Below are positions 26,843-35,304 of a DNA stretch of 64,000 nt, piece by piece (the stretch's first letter is position 1; every line of letters starts with the position of its first letter). Origin of the DNA: CALBPI01 sp038524795. GTDB lineage: Bacteria; Pseudomonadota; Gammaproteobacteria; Steroidobacterales; Woeseiaceae. The stretch lies in contig JBCBIJ010000011.1 of NCBI GenBank assembly GCA_038524795.1, positions 1-64,000 on the forward strand, given 5' to 3'. The notes under the pieces were generated by a model, which did not search any database, was not told the DNA's origin, and saw nothing but the letters and a program-made list of their open reading frames with translations. A program made the translations under genes and the position numbers.

Positions 26843-29447
26843 CGCGAATCACCTCCGCGTGGCGGCTGAGCCAGTTCAGGTCGGTAACGTCGGGCCAGCG
26901 CGCCACGACGACTGGTGCAGCTACGAACCGCGCGGCGCGTGCCTCGACGTCGTCACGCCAGGTTGCCGTTTGCGCGGCCATGTCGCAGCGCCGAACGGAC
27001 TTGCCCGGCGGCACGATTGCGCCCGCATCGTCGTCGATGAGCGCGCTGTAGCGGTGCGCGTCGCGGTTGAGTCCGGCAAGCGCGATGCCGGCTGGTGGGT
27101 CCCGCTCCGTCAGTGCGTAAAGCACCAGCTGCAGGTGCCTGTCTGCGAGCGTCACCGGGTTCAACGACAGCCGCGCAGCTGTCTTGTAATCGATGATGAG
27201 CGTGCCGGTCTCCGTGCGGTCGACGCGGTCGAGGCGCAGATGCACAGCCATGCCGCCGACGAGGAAGGTGCGCGCTTGTTCCCGCGCTATGACCTCGAAC
27301 GCCGGTCTTGTGGCGTCCGCATTGAGCAGGTCTTCAATCAGGATTGCCGCGCGGCTTTCCTCGAGGCGTAGCAGCGCGCGCAAGACCGGGTCGGCGTGAA
27401 CAAAGTGACTGGCCATCGTGCGTGCCAGGACCTCCCGAACGCGTTCACGACGCGATGCGGCATCCAGCGCCGCGATGGTCGCTTGGCTATCGAGCGCGCC
27501 GTACAAGGCATCGAGCGCATCGTGCAGGATCATGCCACGCAGCCTGGGGTCAATGCCGCGCACGGGATCCTCAAGCGTGTCGATATGCCAGCGCCCGATG
27601 GCAATAGCAGCAAAGGGGTCACTCTCGATGAGCGTTAATGTGGTGGTGGCTCGGTAAAGCCGTCGCGCGCTGTCAAACTCGGACAGGGTCGCGGGCGCTT
27701 CGACGACCGGTAAGCTGCCGGCAATCTCGCGCCAACCCAGTGCGCCGTCTGCCAGGTGCGGTGCGGGCCGCGTGTCGACTTCAGTGAGCAGGGGGGATGG
27801 CAACAGTTCGCTGTCATCCTCTCGTTCGGCGTGACTCATGACCACGTCGGGCGCCGCTGCCGCCAGGGCTGCGAATCGTCGCCGCCAGAACCGGGCTGTC
27901 TGTTCGGGCGTGGCATCGGGCAATTGATGGGTGCGCTGCAGGCTTCGCGGCAACAGCGGATCCGCGCGCCCGACGGGCGGCCAACGGCTGGCATCGAGCC
28001 CGGCGATCCAGACTGCGTCAAAGCCAAGGCCCGGCATTTCCAATGGGCCGCACACGAGCACATCGGCGCCCTCGCCCTCTGCCTGGTACAGCGATTCCGA
28101 GAGCAGATCCCGAAGCGTCGCGAGCGCTTCCGCGAGCGTGATGCTACCCGTGGCTGCCGCGACGGGCCCCAGGGCATTCAATGCGACATGGAAGGCCCGT
28201 CTGAGCTGGTAGACGGGCGAGTCTGTCGCAACCGCCTCAAGCCACCCCGCTGCCGTTAGCGTCTGCGCAATGGTCTCTGCCCAGGCCAAAGGGGGCAGGC
28301 GCTGGTCCGCGGCTTCCGACAACTGCCGGATCGCGGCAAGCCACGGCGGGGCCAGTGCCTCGGCAAACTCAGCCAGCGCATCGGGGCGCCACGGTCGATC
28401 CGGATGCGCCCGAAGTTTTTGTTCGAGCATGAGCGGCGCGGTGTGCTCACGCGCCGTCATGACGGCACTGCGAAGGAGCCGGGACAAGCTCATGAATGAC
28501 TGCGGCTGATGCGCAAATTCGAGCAGTCGCATGGCGATATCGACAGCCGGGTAGCTGTCGAGCGTTCTGCCGTAAGACACCTCAAAGCCGGTTCGGTCCT
28601 GGTCGAGACGTACGCTTCCCGCTGCCGGCGGCAAAAAGCCTTGCCGGAACCAACGACCGACCTCCTCCGCGTGTCCAGATAAGCCCGGCACGACGATTGC
28701 AATTCGAGCGGCAGGTTGGGCCTCACGGCGGGCACGGGCCCAGCCGCCGGCGGCGACCAATTCGTCACGAAACGTGGCGCAGGTAACGCGCTCCGGCGAC
28801 GCGAATCCGACCGTCTCGATAACCTGCCCGAAGCGAGCTGTCCCCATGGCTTCCAACAAGGCCTGCTGATCGGGTGTGAGCTCGTCGAAACCTGCCAGCA
28901 AGACAGGCCCGGCGAGCGCCTCCGCGAGTGCGGGAGCTGCCGTTAGCAGTGCCTCCGGCAGGTCGGGTTCAAGCAGCCAGTCATTGTGTGCCGCACGTCG
29001 CAGAACCTCGTCCACGCAACTCACGAGAAAACGGCTGTCATCGTCAAACGCAGCTTCGGCCACCTGGGCGGGGGTCAGCGCGTAACGGCGCATCTGAGCG
29101 TATGCCGTGGCTGCTAGCCCTGCCAGTGCGTGGACTTGAGTCGGGCTGCGCCCGGTATCGGCGAGCGCGTTTCTTGCCGCCTGCCGCCAGAGCGCCCGCG
29201 CTGCAGCCGGGCTGAGTAGCTGCGCTAGCGGCTGACTCGCCTGCGGCTGCAAACGGGTGGCCGTGGCAAGTTGCCGCAGCCAGGTGCGCCAGGGCAGGAC
29301 ATCGGCGGCCGACCAGGCCTCGGCGCCCGCGTTTAGGGCGCGCTGCGCAACATGGCGTTCAATAGCGCGCGCGAGGCGTCGACCGCTCGTGACGACGAGC
29401 GCATAGCGGCCGCTGTCGACGGCTGACGCCAGCGCGTCAGACAGCAT
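26832..29447 (-). CDS. AddB-like DNA repair protein (PD-(D/E)XK nuclease)
   Basis: Partner of AddA, 871 residues, of the gamma/betaproteobacterial 'probable DNA repair protein' type rather than classical AddB. The body is an inactivated helicase-like fold (AIVVPGLSGHAEEVGRWFRQ, VLVCGPLEMPGLGFDAVWIAGLD). The C-terminal nuclease reads RGMILHDALDALYGAL, then VHLRLDRVDRTETGTLIIDYKT and LQLVLYAL. The four-Cys iron-sulfur cluster of Firmicute AddB is not visible. It ends inside the start of addA, so the two are translated together, and begins 6 nt after the alaA-like stop. Confidence 0.85.
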   Translation of the reverse strand: MLSDALASAVDSGRYALVVTSGRRLARAIERHVAQRALNAGAEAWSAADVLPWRTWLRQLATATRLQPQASQPLAQLLSPAAARALWRQAARNALADTGRSPTQVHALAGLAATAYAQMRRYALTPAQVAEAAFDDDSRFLVSCVDEVLRRAAHNDWLLEPDLPEALLTAAPALAEALAGPVLLAGFDELTPDQQALLEAMGTARFGQVIETVGFASPERVTCATFRDELVAAGGWARARREAQPAARIAIVVPGLSGHAEEVGRWFRQGFLPPAAGSVRLDQDRTGFEVSYGRTLDSYPAVDIAMRLLEFAHQPQSFMSLSRLLRSAVMTAREHTAPLMLEQKLRAHPDRPWRPDALAEFAEALAPPWLAAIRQLSEAADQRLPPLAWAETIAQTLTAAGWLEAVATDSPVYQLRRAFHVALNALGPVAAATGSITLAEALATLRDLLSESLYQAEGEGADVLVCGPLEMPGLGFDAVWIAGLDASRWPPVGRADPLLPRSLQRTHQLPDATPEQTARFWRRRFAALAAAAPDVVMSHAEREDDSELLPSPLLTEVDTRPAPHLADGALGWREIAGSLPVVEAPATLSEFDSARRLYRATTTLTLIESDPFAAIAIGRWHIDTLEDPVRGIDPRLRGMILHDALDALYGALDSQATIAALDAASRRERVREVLARTMASHFVHADPVLRALLRLEESRAAILIEDLLNADATRPAFEVIAREQARTFLVGGMAVHLRLDRVDRTETGTLIIDYKTAARLSLNPVTLADRHLQLVLYALTERDPPAGIALAGLNRDAHRYSALIDDDAGAIVPPGKSVRRCDMAAQTATWRDDVEARAARFVAAPVVVARWPDVTDLNWLSRHAEVIRDGR

Positions 29448-29453
29448 CAGCGA

Positions 29454-30698
29454 TCAGTCGCCAACGGCGGCCGGACGCGGCAAGTCACCGTGCATGGCCT
29501 CGAGCACCGTATTGATGCGCGCAAAGACCTCGGCCATTTGCTCGGGCTCCGGCAACAAGGTAATGCGGAAGTGATTCCGGTACGGCGTGTTGAAACTGCT
29601 GCCTGGGGCAAGCAAAACGTGCTGCTCCTCAAGCAGACGAAACGCGAAGGTCTCGTCATCGAAGTCGGGGAACGACGCCGTGTCGACGCTCACGAATGCA
29701 TACATGCTCCCCTGCGGCACCACGAGGGTGAGCCAGGGGCTTTGGGCAACCGCATCGATAACGGCTTGCCGCGTCTGGTGCAGGCGCCCGCCGGGCGCCG
29801 TAAGCTCGTGGATGCTCTGGTAGCCACCCAATGCGGTCTGTACCGCCCACTGCGAGGGCACGTTACTACACAGGCGCAGTGCGGCCAGCAGTTCGAGGCC
29901 GTCAATGTAGCTGCGGTTGTCCTGCGCTGTGCCACTCAGCGAACACCAACCGACGCGATATCCGCAGGCGCGGTACACCTTGGAGAGTCCACTGTAGGTG
30001 ATGCAGAGTGTGTTGTTGACGAGGGTCGCCATGGGCACGAACTTTGCGCCGTCATAGGTCATCTCGTCATAGATTTCGTCAGCCATGACCACGAGCTCGT
30101 GGCGCTCGGCCAGATCAGCGATCTCCCGCAGCAGCGACTCGGGGTACACGGCACCCGTCGGGTTGTTCGGGTTAATGAGCACGATCGCGCGGGTTCGCGC
30201 TGTTACGAGGCGCTCGATGTCTGCCGCGTCGGGCAGAAAGCCGCGATCGGGCCGGCACTCATAGTGAACCGGTCGACCGCCATTGAGCGTGACGGAGGCG
30301 CTCCAGAGCGGATAGGTCGGGCTGGGAACCAGAACCTCGTCGTGCAGGTTGAGCAGACCGCGTAAGGTCAGGTCGATTAATTCCGAAACGCCATTGCCAA
30401 TGAACACCTCCTCAGCCGTCACGTCCATCACGCCGCGGTTTTGCTGCTGCATGACCACGGCTTCGCGTGCGGGGAAGATGCCTTTTTGATGGCAGTACGC
30501 CTCCGCAGCGGGGAGATTCTCGATCATCGCCAGGCGCATCGTTTGTGGCGTTCTAAACCCGAACCGGCCAGGATTGCCGATGTTGAGGTGGACGATTTCG
30601 TGCCCGAGCTTCTCCAGCTCGTGCGCGCGCCGTGACAGCCGGCCACGAATCTCGTAACGGACGTGTTCGAGCCGATCGGCGGCATTGGGCCCCGACAT
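29454..30698 (-). CDS. alaA: AlaA-like alanine/glutamate-pyruvate aminotransferase
   Basis: Class I PLP aminotransferase, 414 residues, most like AlaA/YfbQ, which makes alanine from pyruvate and glutamate. Key features: VHLNIGNPGRFGF near residue 35, FIGNGVSELIDLTLRGLL, LINPNNPTGAVYP, VMADEIYDEM, the PLP lysine in TYSGLSKVYRACGYRVGW, and FRITLLPEPEQM with the substrate Arg. The start at 30698 has GGAG 8 nt upstream. A strong minus-strand terminator lies only 60 nt before it, so read-through may be regulated. Confidence 0.9.
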   Translation of the reverse strand: MSGPNAADRLEHVRYEIRGRLSRRAHELEKLGHEIVHLNIGNPGRFGFRTPQTMRLAMIENLPAAEAYCHQKGIFPAREAVVMQQQNRGVMDVTAEEVFIGNGVSELIDLTLRGLLNLHDEVLVPSPTYPLWSASVTLNGGRPVHYECRPDRGFLPDAADIERLVTARTRAIVLINPNNPTGAVYPESLLREIADLAERHELVVMADEIYDEMTYDGAKFVPMATLVNNTLCITYSGLSKVYRACGYRVGWCSLSGTAQDNRSYIDGLELLAALRLCSNVPSQWAVQTALGGYQSIHELTAPGGRLHQTRQAVIDAVAQSPWLTLVVPQGSMYAFVSVDTASFPDFDDETFAFRLLEEQHVLLAPGSSFNTPYRNHFRITLLPEPEQMAEVFARINTVLEAMHGDLPRPAAVGD

Positions 30699-30758
30699 GG
30701 ACGCATCTCCGGAAACAAAAACCGAAGAGTAACCGAAATGGCGCTCGGCAAAAGTGGC

Positions 30759-30790
30759 AAAAAAAGACCCGGACGGCAAAACCGCCCGGG
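30759..30790 (-). terminator. Intrinsic terminator upstream of alaA, no gene in front of it
   Basis: On the minus strand the arms 30790-30782 and 30776-30768 form a 9-bp GC stem with a 5-nt loop. After two bases it is followed by seven Ts (30765-30759). One pair is G-U on the minus transcript but would be A-C on the plus strand, and the T-run is on the minus side, so it acts leftward. It ends 60 nt before alaA. It must serve either an attenuated alaA leader or an unannotated small RNA to its right. Confidence 0.75.
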
Positions 30791-31000
30791 CCGGGTTCCG
30801 CACGGAGAAGTACGGATGCTGCACGCCCGGGTGCTGGCTACTGCACTCGGGCGTCATGCCTGGTGGTGTCGGCGGCTGCTTGACGGCGCTCTGGCGCCAT
30901 GGCCTGCCGACTCGGAGCAGCGAGACTGCCTGGAACCTGCTGTCGCAGGTGGCGTCCGGGGCCGCTCATTCGATGGCTAAAGCCTAGCAGGCACGGGCGC
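30791..31000 (-). ncRNA. Candidate structured leader or small RNA ending at the alaA-proximal terminator
   Basis: This tract lies in the 610-nt gap between alaA and etfB and holds no convincing reading frame. It is rich in inverted repeats: 30821-30834 with 30843-30858 (long GC hairpin), ACCTGC/GCAGGT around 30936-30951, and nested GTCGGC/GCCGAC enclosing GGCGC/GCGCC near 30870-30915. Transcription leftward would end at the terminator above. I do not recognise 6S, RNase P, SRP, tmRNA or a known riboswitch. The 5' end is a guess. Confidence 0.35.
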
Positions 31001-31050
31001 GGCGCGTACACCGCGAATCCCGCCGGTATCCAGAACTGACTTAATATATG

Positions 31051-31058
31051 AGCGCTTA
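31051..31058 (+). promoter_or_regulatory. AGCGCTTA element upstream of etfB (shared with the acyl-CoA dehydrogenase gene)
   Basis: TATGAGCGCTTAAC upstream of etfB resembles ATTAAGCGCTTAGC upstream of the acyl-CoA dehydrogenase at 35305. The common core is AGCGCTTA within a near-palindrome. Both sites sit in AT-rich gaps before beta-oxidation electron-transfer genes, suggesting one regulator. The regulator is unknown. Confidence 0.4.
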
Positions 31059-31071
31059 ACTATTGTTTTTC

Positions 31072-31090
31072 ATGAGATAAAAAGTCTCAT
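31072..31090 (+). promoter_or_regulatory. Inverted repeat in the etfB upstream region
   Basis: ATGAGA (31072-31077), 7-nt spacer, TCTCAT (31085-31090). It could be an operator or an early leader hairpin. The rest of the gap to etfB (31091-31308) holds more hairpins, for example CGCGGG/CCCGCG at 31256-31271 with a 4-nt loop, but no reading frame I can support. Confidence 0.35.
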
Positions 31091-31308
31091 AAGGACGAGA
31101 GAATTGCCCGCCCTCGCGCGTAATACCCCGGGTTTGGGGGTGGCTGGACGCGCCCCGGGCACCGAATCCGCCCCCATTGCCGAGCCTGTGTCGGGCTTGT
31201 GCCGGCCCGGGCGCTCAGGGACAATTTAAGGGTTTTGTGCCAGCGGTTTCTGAAACGCGGGTGTCCCCGCGAACCCCTGGCGCTACACGCAGTTTGCGGG
31301 AGTCAACA

Positions 31309-32058
31309 TTGGAAAAGATCCTGGTCGGCCTGAAGCGGGTCGTGGACTACAACGTGCGCATCCGGGTTAAAACGGATGGCAGCGGCGTCGAGACCGATGG
31401 GGTCAAGATGTCGATCAACCCTTTTGATGAGATTGCGCTCGAAGAAGCGCTTCGTATCCGCGAGCGCGGCGAAGCGAGCGAGGTCGTGGTCTTCTCGATT
31501 GGACCATCGGACGCGCAACAACAATTGCGAACGGGGCTTGCGATGGGGGCCGACCGCGCCATTCTCGTCGAGACAGCCGACGCCGTGGACACGCTCAGTG
31601 CGGCCAAGGTGATCACCAAGCTCATCGAGACGGAAGCGCCGGAGCTGGTCATCCTCGGCAAACAGGCCATCGACAACGACAACAACCAGACGGGCCAAAT
31701 GGTGGCGGCGCTCTGGGACCGGCCGCAGGCCACGTTTGCGTCGAAAGTCGAGCTTGCCGATGGCAAAGCAACAGTCACGCGCGAGGTTGACGCAGGTCTT
31801 GAGACCATCGAGGTTGATCTGCCCGCGGTTGTGACCACAGACCTCCGCTTGAACGAACCGCGTTACGTGAAGCTTCCCGACATCATGAAGGCCAAGAAAA
31901 AGCCGCTCGACACGACACCGATCGCGGACTTCGGGATTGCGCCCGATGACGCCTTCGAGGTGACCGAGTACGCCCCGCCCCCGCAGCGCAGCAAGGGTGT
32001 CATGGTTGAAGATACGGCGGCACTGGTTGCTGCGCTCAAGGACAAGGGGCTGATCTGA
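31309..32058 (+). CDS. etfB: Electron transfer flavoprotein beta subunit (TTG start)
   Basis: Takes electrons from acyl-CoA dehydrogenases with EtfA and passes them to ETF-quinone oxidoreductase. The TTG at 31309 gives a 249-residue protein beginning (M)EKILVGLKRVVDYNVRIRVK, the exact family length and N-terminus. GGGAG stands 6 nt upstream; no ATG or GTG fits. NPFDEIALEEALRI, AMGADRAILVE, LGKQAIDNDNNQTG and VVTTDLRLNEPRYVKLPDIMKAKKKP are EtfB signatures (the last quoted in part of a longer run). It overlaps etfA by one base. Confidence 0.96.
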   Translation: MEKILVGLKRVVDYNVRIRVKTDGSGVETDGVKMSINPFDEIALEEALRIRERGEASEVVVFSIGPSDAQQQLRTGLAMGADRAILVETADAVDTLSAAKVITKLIETEAPELVILGKQAIDNDNNQTGQMVAALWDRPQATFASKVELADGKATVTREVDAGLETIEVDLPAVVTTDLRLNEPRYVKLPDIMKAKKKPLDTTPIADFGIAPDDAFEVTEYAPPPQRSKGVMVEDTAALVAALKDKGLI

Positions 32059-32999
32059 TGTCGAGCATTCTCATTGTTGCAGAGCACGCGAATGGCGCGC
32101 TCAATCCGGCCACGGCCAAATGCGTGGACTGCGCGCGGGGTATCGACGGTGGTGACATCCACGTTCTCGTATTGGCCGACGCACCCGATGCCATTGCCGC
32201 TGAAGCGGCGGCACTCGACAGCGTCAGTAAGGTGATCACCGTCGCTGACGCTGCTTTTGCGGCACCGCTGGCCGCGGCCCTGGCGCCTCAGGTTGTGGCT
32301 GCAGCGTCTGGCTACGACTACGTGTTCGGTCCCTCAACGACCTTTGGCAAAGACCTCATGCCACGCGTTGCGGCGCTGCTTGGCGTCAACCAGCTTTCCG
32401 ACGTCATGGAAGTGGTCGACGCGCGCACGTTCAAGCGCCCGATCTATGCCGGCAACGCCATTACCACCGTTCGGGTTCGCGATGGTTACACCGTCGTGGC
32501 CACGGTTCGCGCAGCCTCTTACAAAGCCGTGGGCAGTCAGGACGCGGCACCGATCGAGGTCGCCGATGCCGCGGGCAGCGCACCGGCGCACACGCGTTTC
32601 GTCGGCGTTCAGACGGGCGACTCCGATCGACCGGACCTGCAGACCGCAGCCCGGGTGATCTCAGGCGGTCGCGCGTTGGGCAGCGCCGAGAACTTCGAGA
32701 TCATCTACGACCTTGCGGATTCGGTGGGTGCTGCGGTTGGTGCTTCGCGTGCCGCTGTGGATGCGGGCTACGTGCCCAATGAGCTGCAGGTGGGACAGAC
32801 GGGCAAGATCATCGCGCCCGAGCTGTACGTGGCCATCGGCATCTCGGGGGCGATCCAGCATCTGACCGGGATCAAGGACGCCGGCACGATCGTGGCGATC
32901 AACAAGGACGAGGACGCGCCGATCTTCGAGGTGGCGGACATCGGTCTCGTGGGCGACCTGTTCAAGGTCATTCCCGAGATCAAGTCCGCACTGGGCTGA
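32058..32999 (+). CDS. etfA: Electron transfer flavoprotein alpha subunit
   Basis: FAD-binding partner of EtfB, 313 residues. The C-terminal FAD domain shows GRALGSAENFEIIYDLAD, VGASRAAVDAGYVPNELQVG, GKIIAPELYVAIGISGAIQH and TIVAINKDEDAPIFEVADIG, all characteristic. Its ATG overlaps the etfB stop (TGATG), so the two are translationally coupled. A strong hairpin follows at 33010-33034. Confidence 0.97.
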   Translation: MSSILIVAEHANGALNPATAKCVDCARGIDGGDIHVLVLADAPDAIAAEAAALDSVSKVITVADAAFAAPLAAALAPQVVAAASGYDYVFGPSTTFGKDLMPRVAALLGVNQLSDVMEVVDARTFKRPIYAGNAITTVRVRDGYTVVATVRAASYKAVGSQDAAPIEVADAAGSAPAHTRFVGVQTGDSDRPDLQTAARVISGGRALGSAENFEIIYDLADSVGAAVGASRAAVDAGYVPNELQVGQTGKIIAPELYVAIGISGAIQHLTGIKDAGTIVAINKDEDAPIFEVADIGLVGDLFKVIPEIKSALG

Positions 33000-33009
33000 A
33001 TCGGCACAG

Positions 33010-33034
33010 GGTCCGCGGCCTTCTGCCGCGGACC
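33010..33034. terminator. Hairpin between convergent etfA and a membrane protein gene
   Basis: GGTCCGCGG and CCGCGGACC form a perfect 9-bp stem with a 7-nt loop, 11 nt after the etfA stop and 22 nt before the end of the convergent gene. There is no T-run on either side, so it may act as a bidirectional or Rho-assisted terminator or as an mRNA 3' stabiliser. Confidence 0.5.
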
Positions 33035-33055
33035 TGATCCCCTTCTCGCGCTGCG

Positions 33056-33697
33056 TCAGACAACGAGCGCGATCATGATGCCCAGTGCCGCTGCCGCGGC
33101 CACCACAAAGGGGCGACACAGTCGCAGCAGGCGCTTCAGAGTCGCCTCCGTACCGGGATGGGTGCCCTGCGACTCGATGCGAGACACCAGCACAATGGCA
33201 CCGCGCAAGAACGGCCTCGCCGCCATCGTGAATCCGATCACCAGTGCCAGCGCTCCGGCGGCGCCGTAAATGACAGCTCCGCCCGCATCATTGCGTGCGC
33301 CGATCACGAAAACGCCCGACAGCGCCGGAACGAGCAACCAGAAGCCGGCATTTTCGAGCTGGCGCAGCAGCGCGCGTCCAGGTAGGTCCGGGAACGCGCG
33401 TGTCGTTATGGCGATGAATACGCACACGGCGATCAGACCGGCCGCCAGCGTCACCGTTGTCGTGCCCAGCCCATAGACGCCCGCCAGTGCGGCGCCATAC
33501 TGCAAGGTGCCCGTGAGTGCCAGCACACCCGAGAACGTCAGCAATGCCGTGAACGCGACGCGCGCCCGCATCGTCGCCGTGTGTCGCTCTCTGCCGCTCG
33601 CGCCGTGCCGGGCCATGCGGCGTGTCGCTGCCAGCAACACCGCGGCCGCGCTGAACCAGGCGGCGAAACACAGGGCTGCAACGATGTCGGCGAGCAC
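33056..33697 (-). CDS. Hypothetical polytopic membrane protein
   Basis: 213 residues with about six hydrophobic segments: 4-23, 47-66, 72-98, 117-133, 140-160 and a C-terminal 192-213. Short basic loops (RRMARHGASGRERH, FLRGAIVLVSRIESQG) fit an inner-membrane protein. I do not recognise the family and see no catalytic motif. It converges on etfA and lies 35 nt upstream of the peroxiredoxin stop region on the same strand. Codon use is like its neighbours, so it is likely a real gene. Confidence 0.6.
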   Translation of the reverse strand: MLADIVAALCFAAWFSAAAVLLAATRRMARHGASGRERHTATMRARVAFTALLTFSGVLALTGTLQYGAALAGVYGLGTTTVTLAAGLIAVCVFIAITTRAFPDLPGRALLRQLENAGFWLLVPALSGVFVIGARNDAGGAVIYGAAGALALVIGFTMAARPFLRGAIVLVSRIESQGTHPGTEATLKRLLRLCRPFVVAAAAALGIMIALVV

Positions 33698-33732
33698 AGA
33701 TGTCGCGCCCGTCCAGGCGCGCCCCCTGGATG

Positions 33733-34215
33733 TCAGAGACGGTCTAGGATCGCCTCGGCCGCGCTAACCCGGAACTCGCCCGGTGCTTCGACAGCAACGG
33801 CCGTTGCCACACCGTCGTCGACAATGATGGCGAAGCGCTGACCGCGCAAACCCATGCCGAAACCCGAGGCGTCGAGCTCCAGTCCCAGAGCCTTCGTGTA
33901 GTCGCCGTTGCCATCGGCCAGCATGATGACGTGATCGCCAACGTCACGCGATTTGCCCCAGGCATCCATCACGAATACATCGTTAACGGCCAGGCAGGCA
34001 ACCGTGTCGACGCCCTTGTCGGCAAAGCCCTGTGCATGTTCGACGTAGCCCGGCAGGTGGTTCATCGAACAGGTTGGCGTAAAGGCGCCGGGGACCGAGA
34101 ACAGCACGACGCGCTTGCCGCTAAACAGTTCGTCGGTGGTGATCTGGCCCGGCCCCGCGTCCGTCATCACACCAAATGCGCCCTCAGGCATTTTGTCACC
34201 GGTTGCAATGCTCAT
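33733..34215 (-). CDS. Peroxiredoxin (Prx5/AhpC-TSA redoxin type)
   Basis: Thiol peroxidase of 160 residues. The peroxidatic Cys is in VPGAFTPTCSMNHLPGYVEH (PxxxT/SxxC motif, near residue 49). DTVACLAVNDVFVMDAWGK and MGLRGQRFAIIVDDG are typical of the Prx5 subfamily. A second Cys (VACLAVN) could serve as a resolving residue. The start at 34215 has GAGAGG about 6 nt upstream. The longer open frame upstream overlaps the lyase gene and is not real. Confidence 0.93.
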   Translation of the reverse strand: MSIATGDKMPEGAFGVMTDAGPGQITTDELFSGKRVVLFSVPGAFTPTCSMNHLPGYVEHAQGFADKGVDTVACLAVNDVFVMDAWGKSRDVGDHVIMLADGNGDYTKALGLELDASGFGMGLRGQRFAIIVDDGVATAVAVEAPGEFRVSAAEAILDRL

Positions 34216-34246
34216 CGCGATCCTCTCTGTTTGGTTGTTTTCAGTT

Positions 34247-35170
34247 TTAGTGCGGACCTGATGCCACTTCGCCCGGGAAATTCCCGGCTTTTGGTAGCAT
34301 GGCCGGCACATCGTGGTGCAGCACATCAGCCAGCCAGCCACTGATGCGGATGATCTGGTCGAGGTCGAGCCCCGTGTCGAAACCGCTGCGGTGCAGCAGG
34401 TACACGAGATCGTCAGTGGGAATGTTGCCTGTCGCGGCCGGTGCAAATGGACAGCCGCCAATGCCTCCAATGCTCGCGTCCAGTGCGCGCACGCCCGCCT
34501 CCACGGCGGCAAATGCGTTAGCCAAGCCCGTGTTGCGAGTGTTGTGAAAATGGCAGCGTAATGGCGTAGCGGATGCGACGTCGCCGACCGCCTCGACAAG
34601 TCGGGAAACTTCAGCAGGTGCTGCGACGCCGATGCTGTCAGCGAGCGACAGCTCATCGGGTCCACCCGCGATAACGCGCCGGGCGATTTCCTGCACGCGC
34701 GTGGGCGCCACTTCGCCTTCAAACGGGCAGCCAAAGGCGGCCGACAAGGTAACGCCGGCGCGAATGCCGTCCCGCTTGGCTTGCTCAGCAATGGCAAGCC
34801 AGTCATCGACCGACTGTTGCGTGGGCACGCCCTGGTTGCGTTGGTTGTAGGTGTCCGTGACGACAACGGGCATCGTGATCTCGTCGACACCGGCCGCCAG
34901 GGCTCGGTCGTAGCCGCGCTGGTTGAGCACGAGGCCGATATAGGTCACGTCCTCACGTTGAGGCAGCAATTTCATCAACGCCTCGGCATCGGCCATCTGT
35001 GGCACGCGTTTGGGATGCACGAAACTGGTCACCTCGATCCGCCTGACGCCGGCGTCAATGGCCCGCGCAATGAGCGCGGCCTTCTGTTCGGTGGGCAGGA
35101 CTTCGGCTTCGGATTGCAGGCCGTCGCGGGGACTGACCTCAACGACCTCGATGTGGGGGCGGTTTAGCAC
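34247..35170 (-). CDS. mvaB: Hydroxymethylglutaryl-CoA lyase-like enzyme
   Basis: HMGL-like TIM-barrel enzyme, 307 residues, splitting HMG-CoA to acetoacetate and acetyl-CoA in leucine breakdown. EVSPRDGLQSE carries the catalytic Arg-Asp. CHFHNTRNTGLAN provides the metal-binding His-x-His. SIGGIGGCPFAPAATGN contains the catalytic Cys in the HMG-CoA lyase signature. No other leucine-catabolism gene (liu) is adjacent, so a related short-chain lyase cannot be excluded. It is divergent from the acyl-CoA dehydrogenase. Confidence 0.85.
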   Translation of the reverse strand: MLNRPHIEVVEVSPRDGLQSEAEVLPTEQKAALIARAIDAGVRRIEVTSFVHPKRVPQMADAEALMKLLPQREDVTYIGLVLNQRGYDRALAAGVDEITMPVVVTDTYNQRNQGVPTQQSVDDWLAIAEQAKRDGIRAGVTLSAAFGCPFEGEVAPTRVQEIARRVIAGGPDELSLADSIGVAAPAEVSRLVEAVGDVASATPLRCHFHNTRNTGLANAFAAVEAGVRALDASIGGIGGCPFAPAATGNIPTDDLVYLLHRSGFDTGLDLDQIIRISGWLADVLHHDVPAMLPKAGNFPGEVASGPH

Positions 35171-35273
35171 CCGCGAATCATAGCAGACGCCTGTATCCGC
35201 GCCGCCTCGGGCGCTGGCTGAACCAAAACCACAGAATGCTGCATTGCAAAAAATCTAATGACCATTAAAATTA

Positions 35274-35281
35274 AGCGCTTA
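35274..35281 (+). promoter_or_regulatory. AGCGCTTA element upstream of the acyl-CoA dehydrogenase gene
   Basis: ATTAAGCGCTTAGC, 24 nt before the GTG start, is near-palindromic (TTAAGCGCTTAG) and shares AGCGCTTA with the etfB upstream region. The surrounding 60 nt are AT-rich compared with the genes on either side. Confidence 0.4.
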
Positions 35282-35304
35282 GCAAAGCGCGAATGGAGCA
35301 CTCC

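Noticed and set aside
30754..30987. Possible 77-residue protein from a GTG in the alaA-etfB gap
   Set aside because: No ribosome-binding site or homology, and it runs across the terminator and hairpins. RNA structure explains the tract better.
30791..31000. 6S RNA, RNase P RNA, SRP RNA or tmRNA in the alaA upstream gap
   Set aside because: I looked for their conserved cores on both strands (for example GGAAGGAAGCAG and GAGGAAAGTCCGG) and found none.
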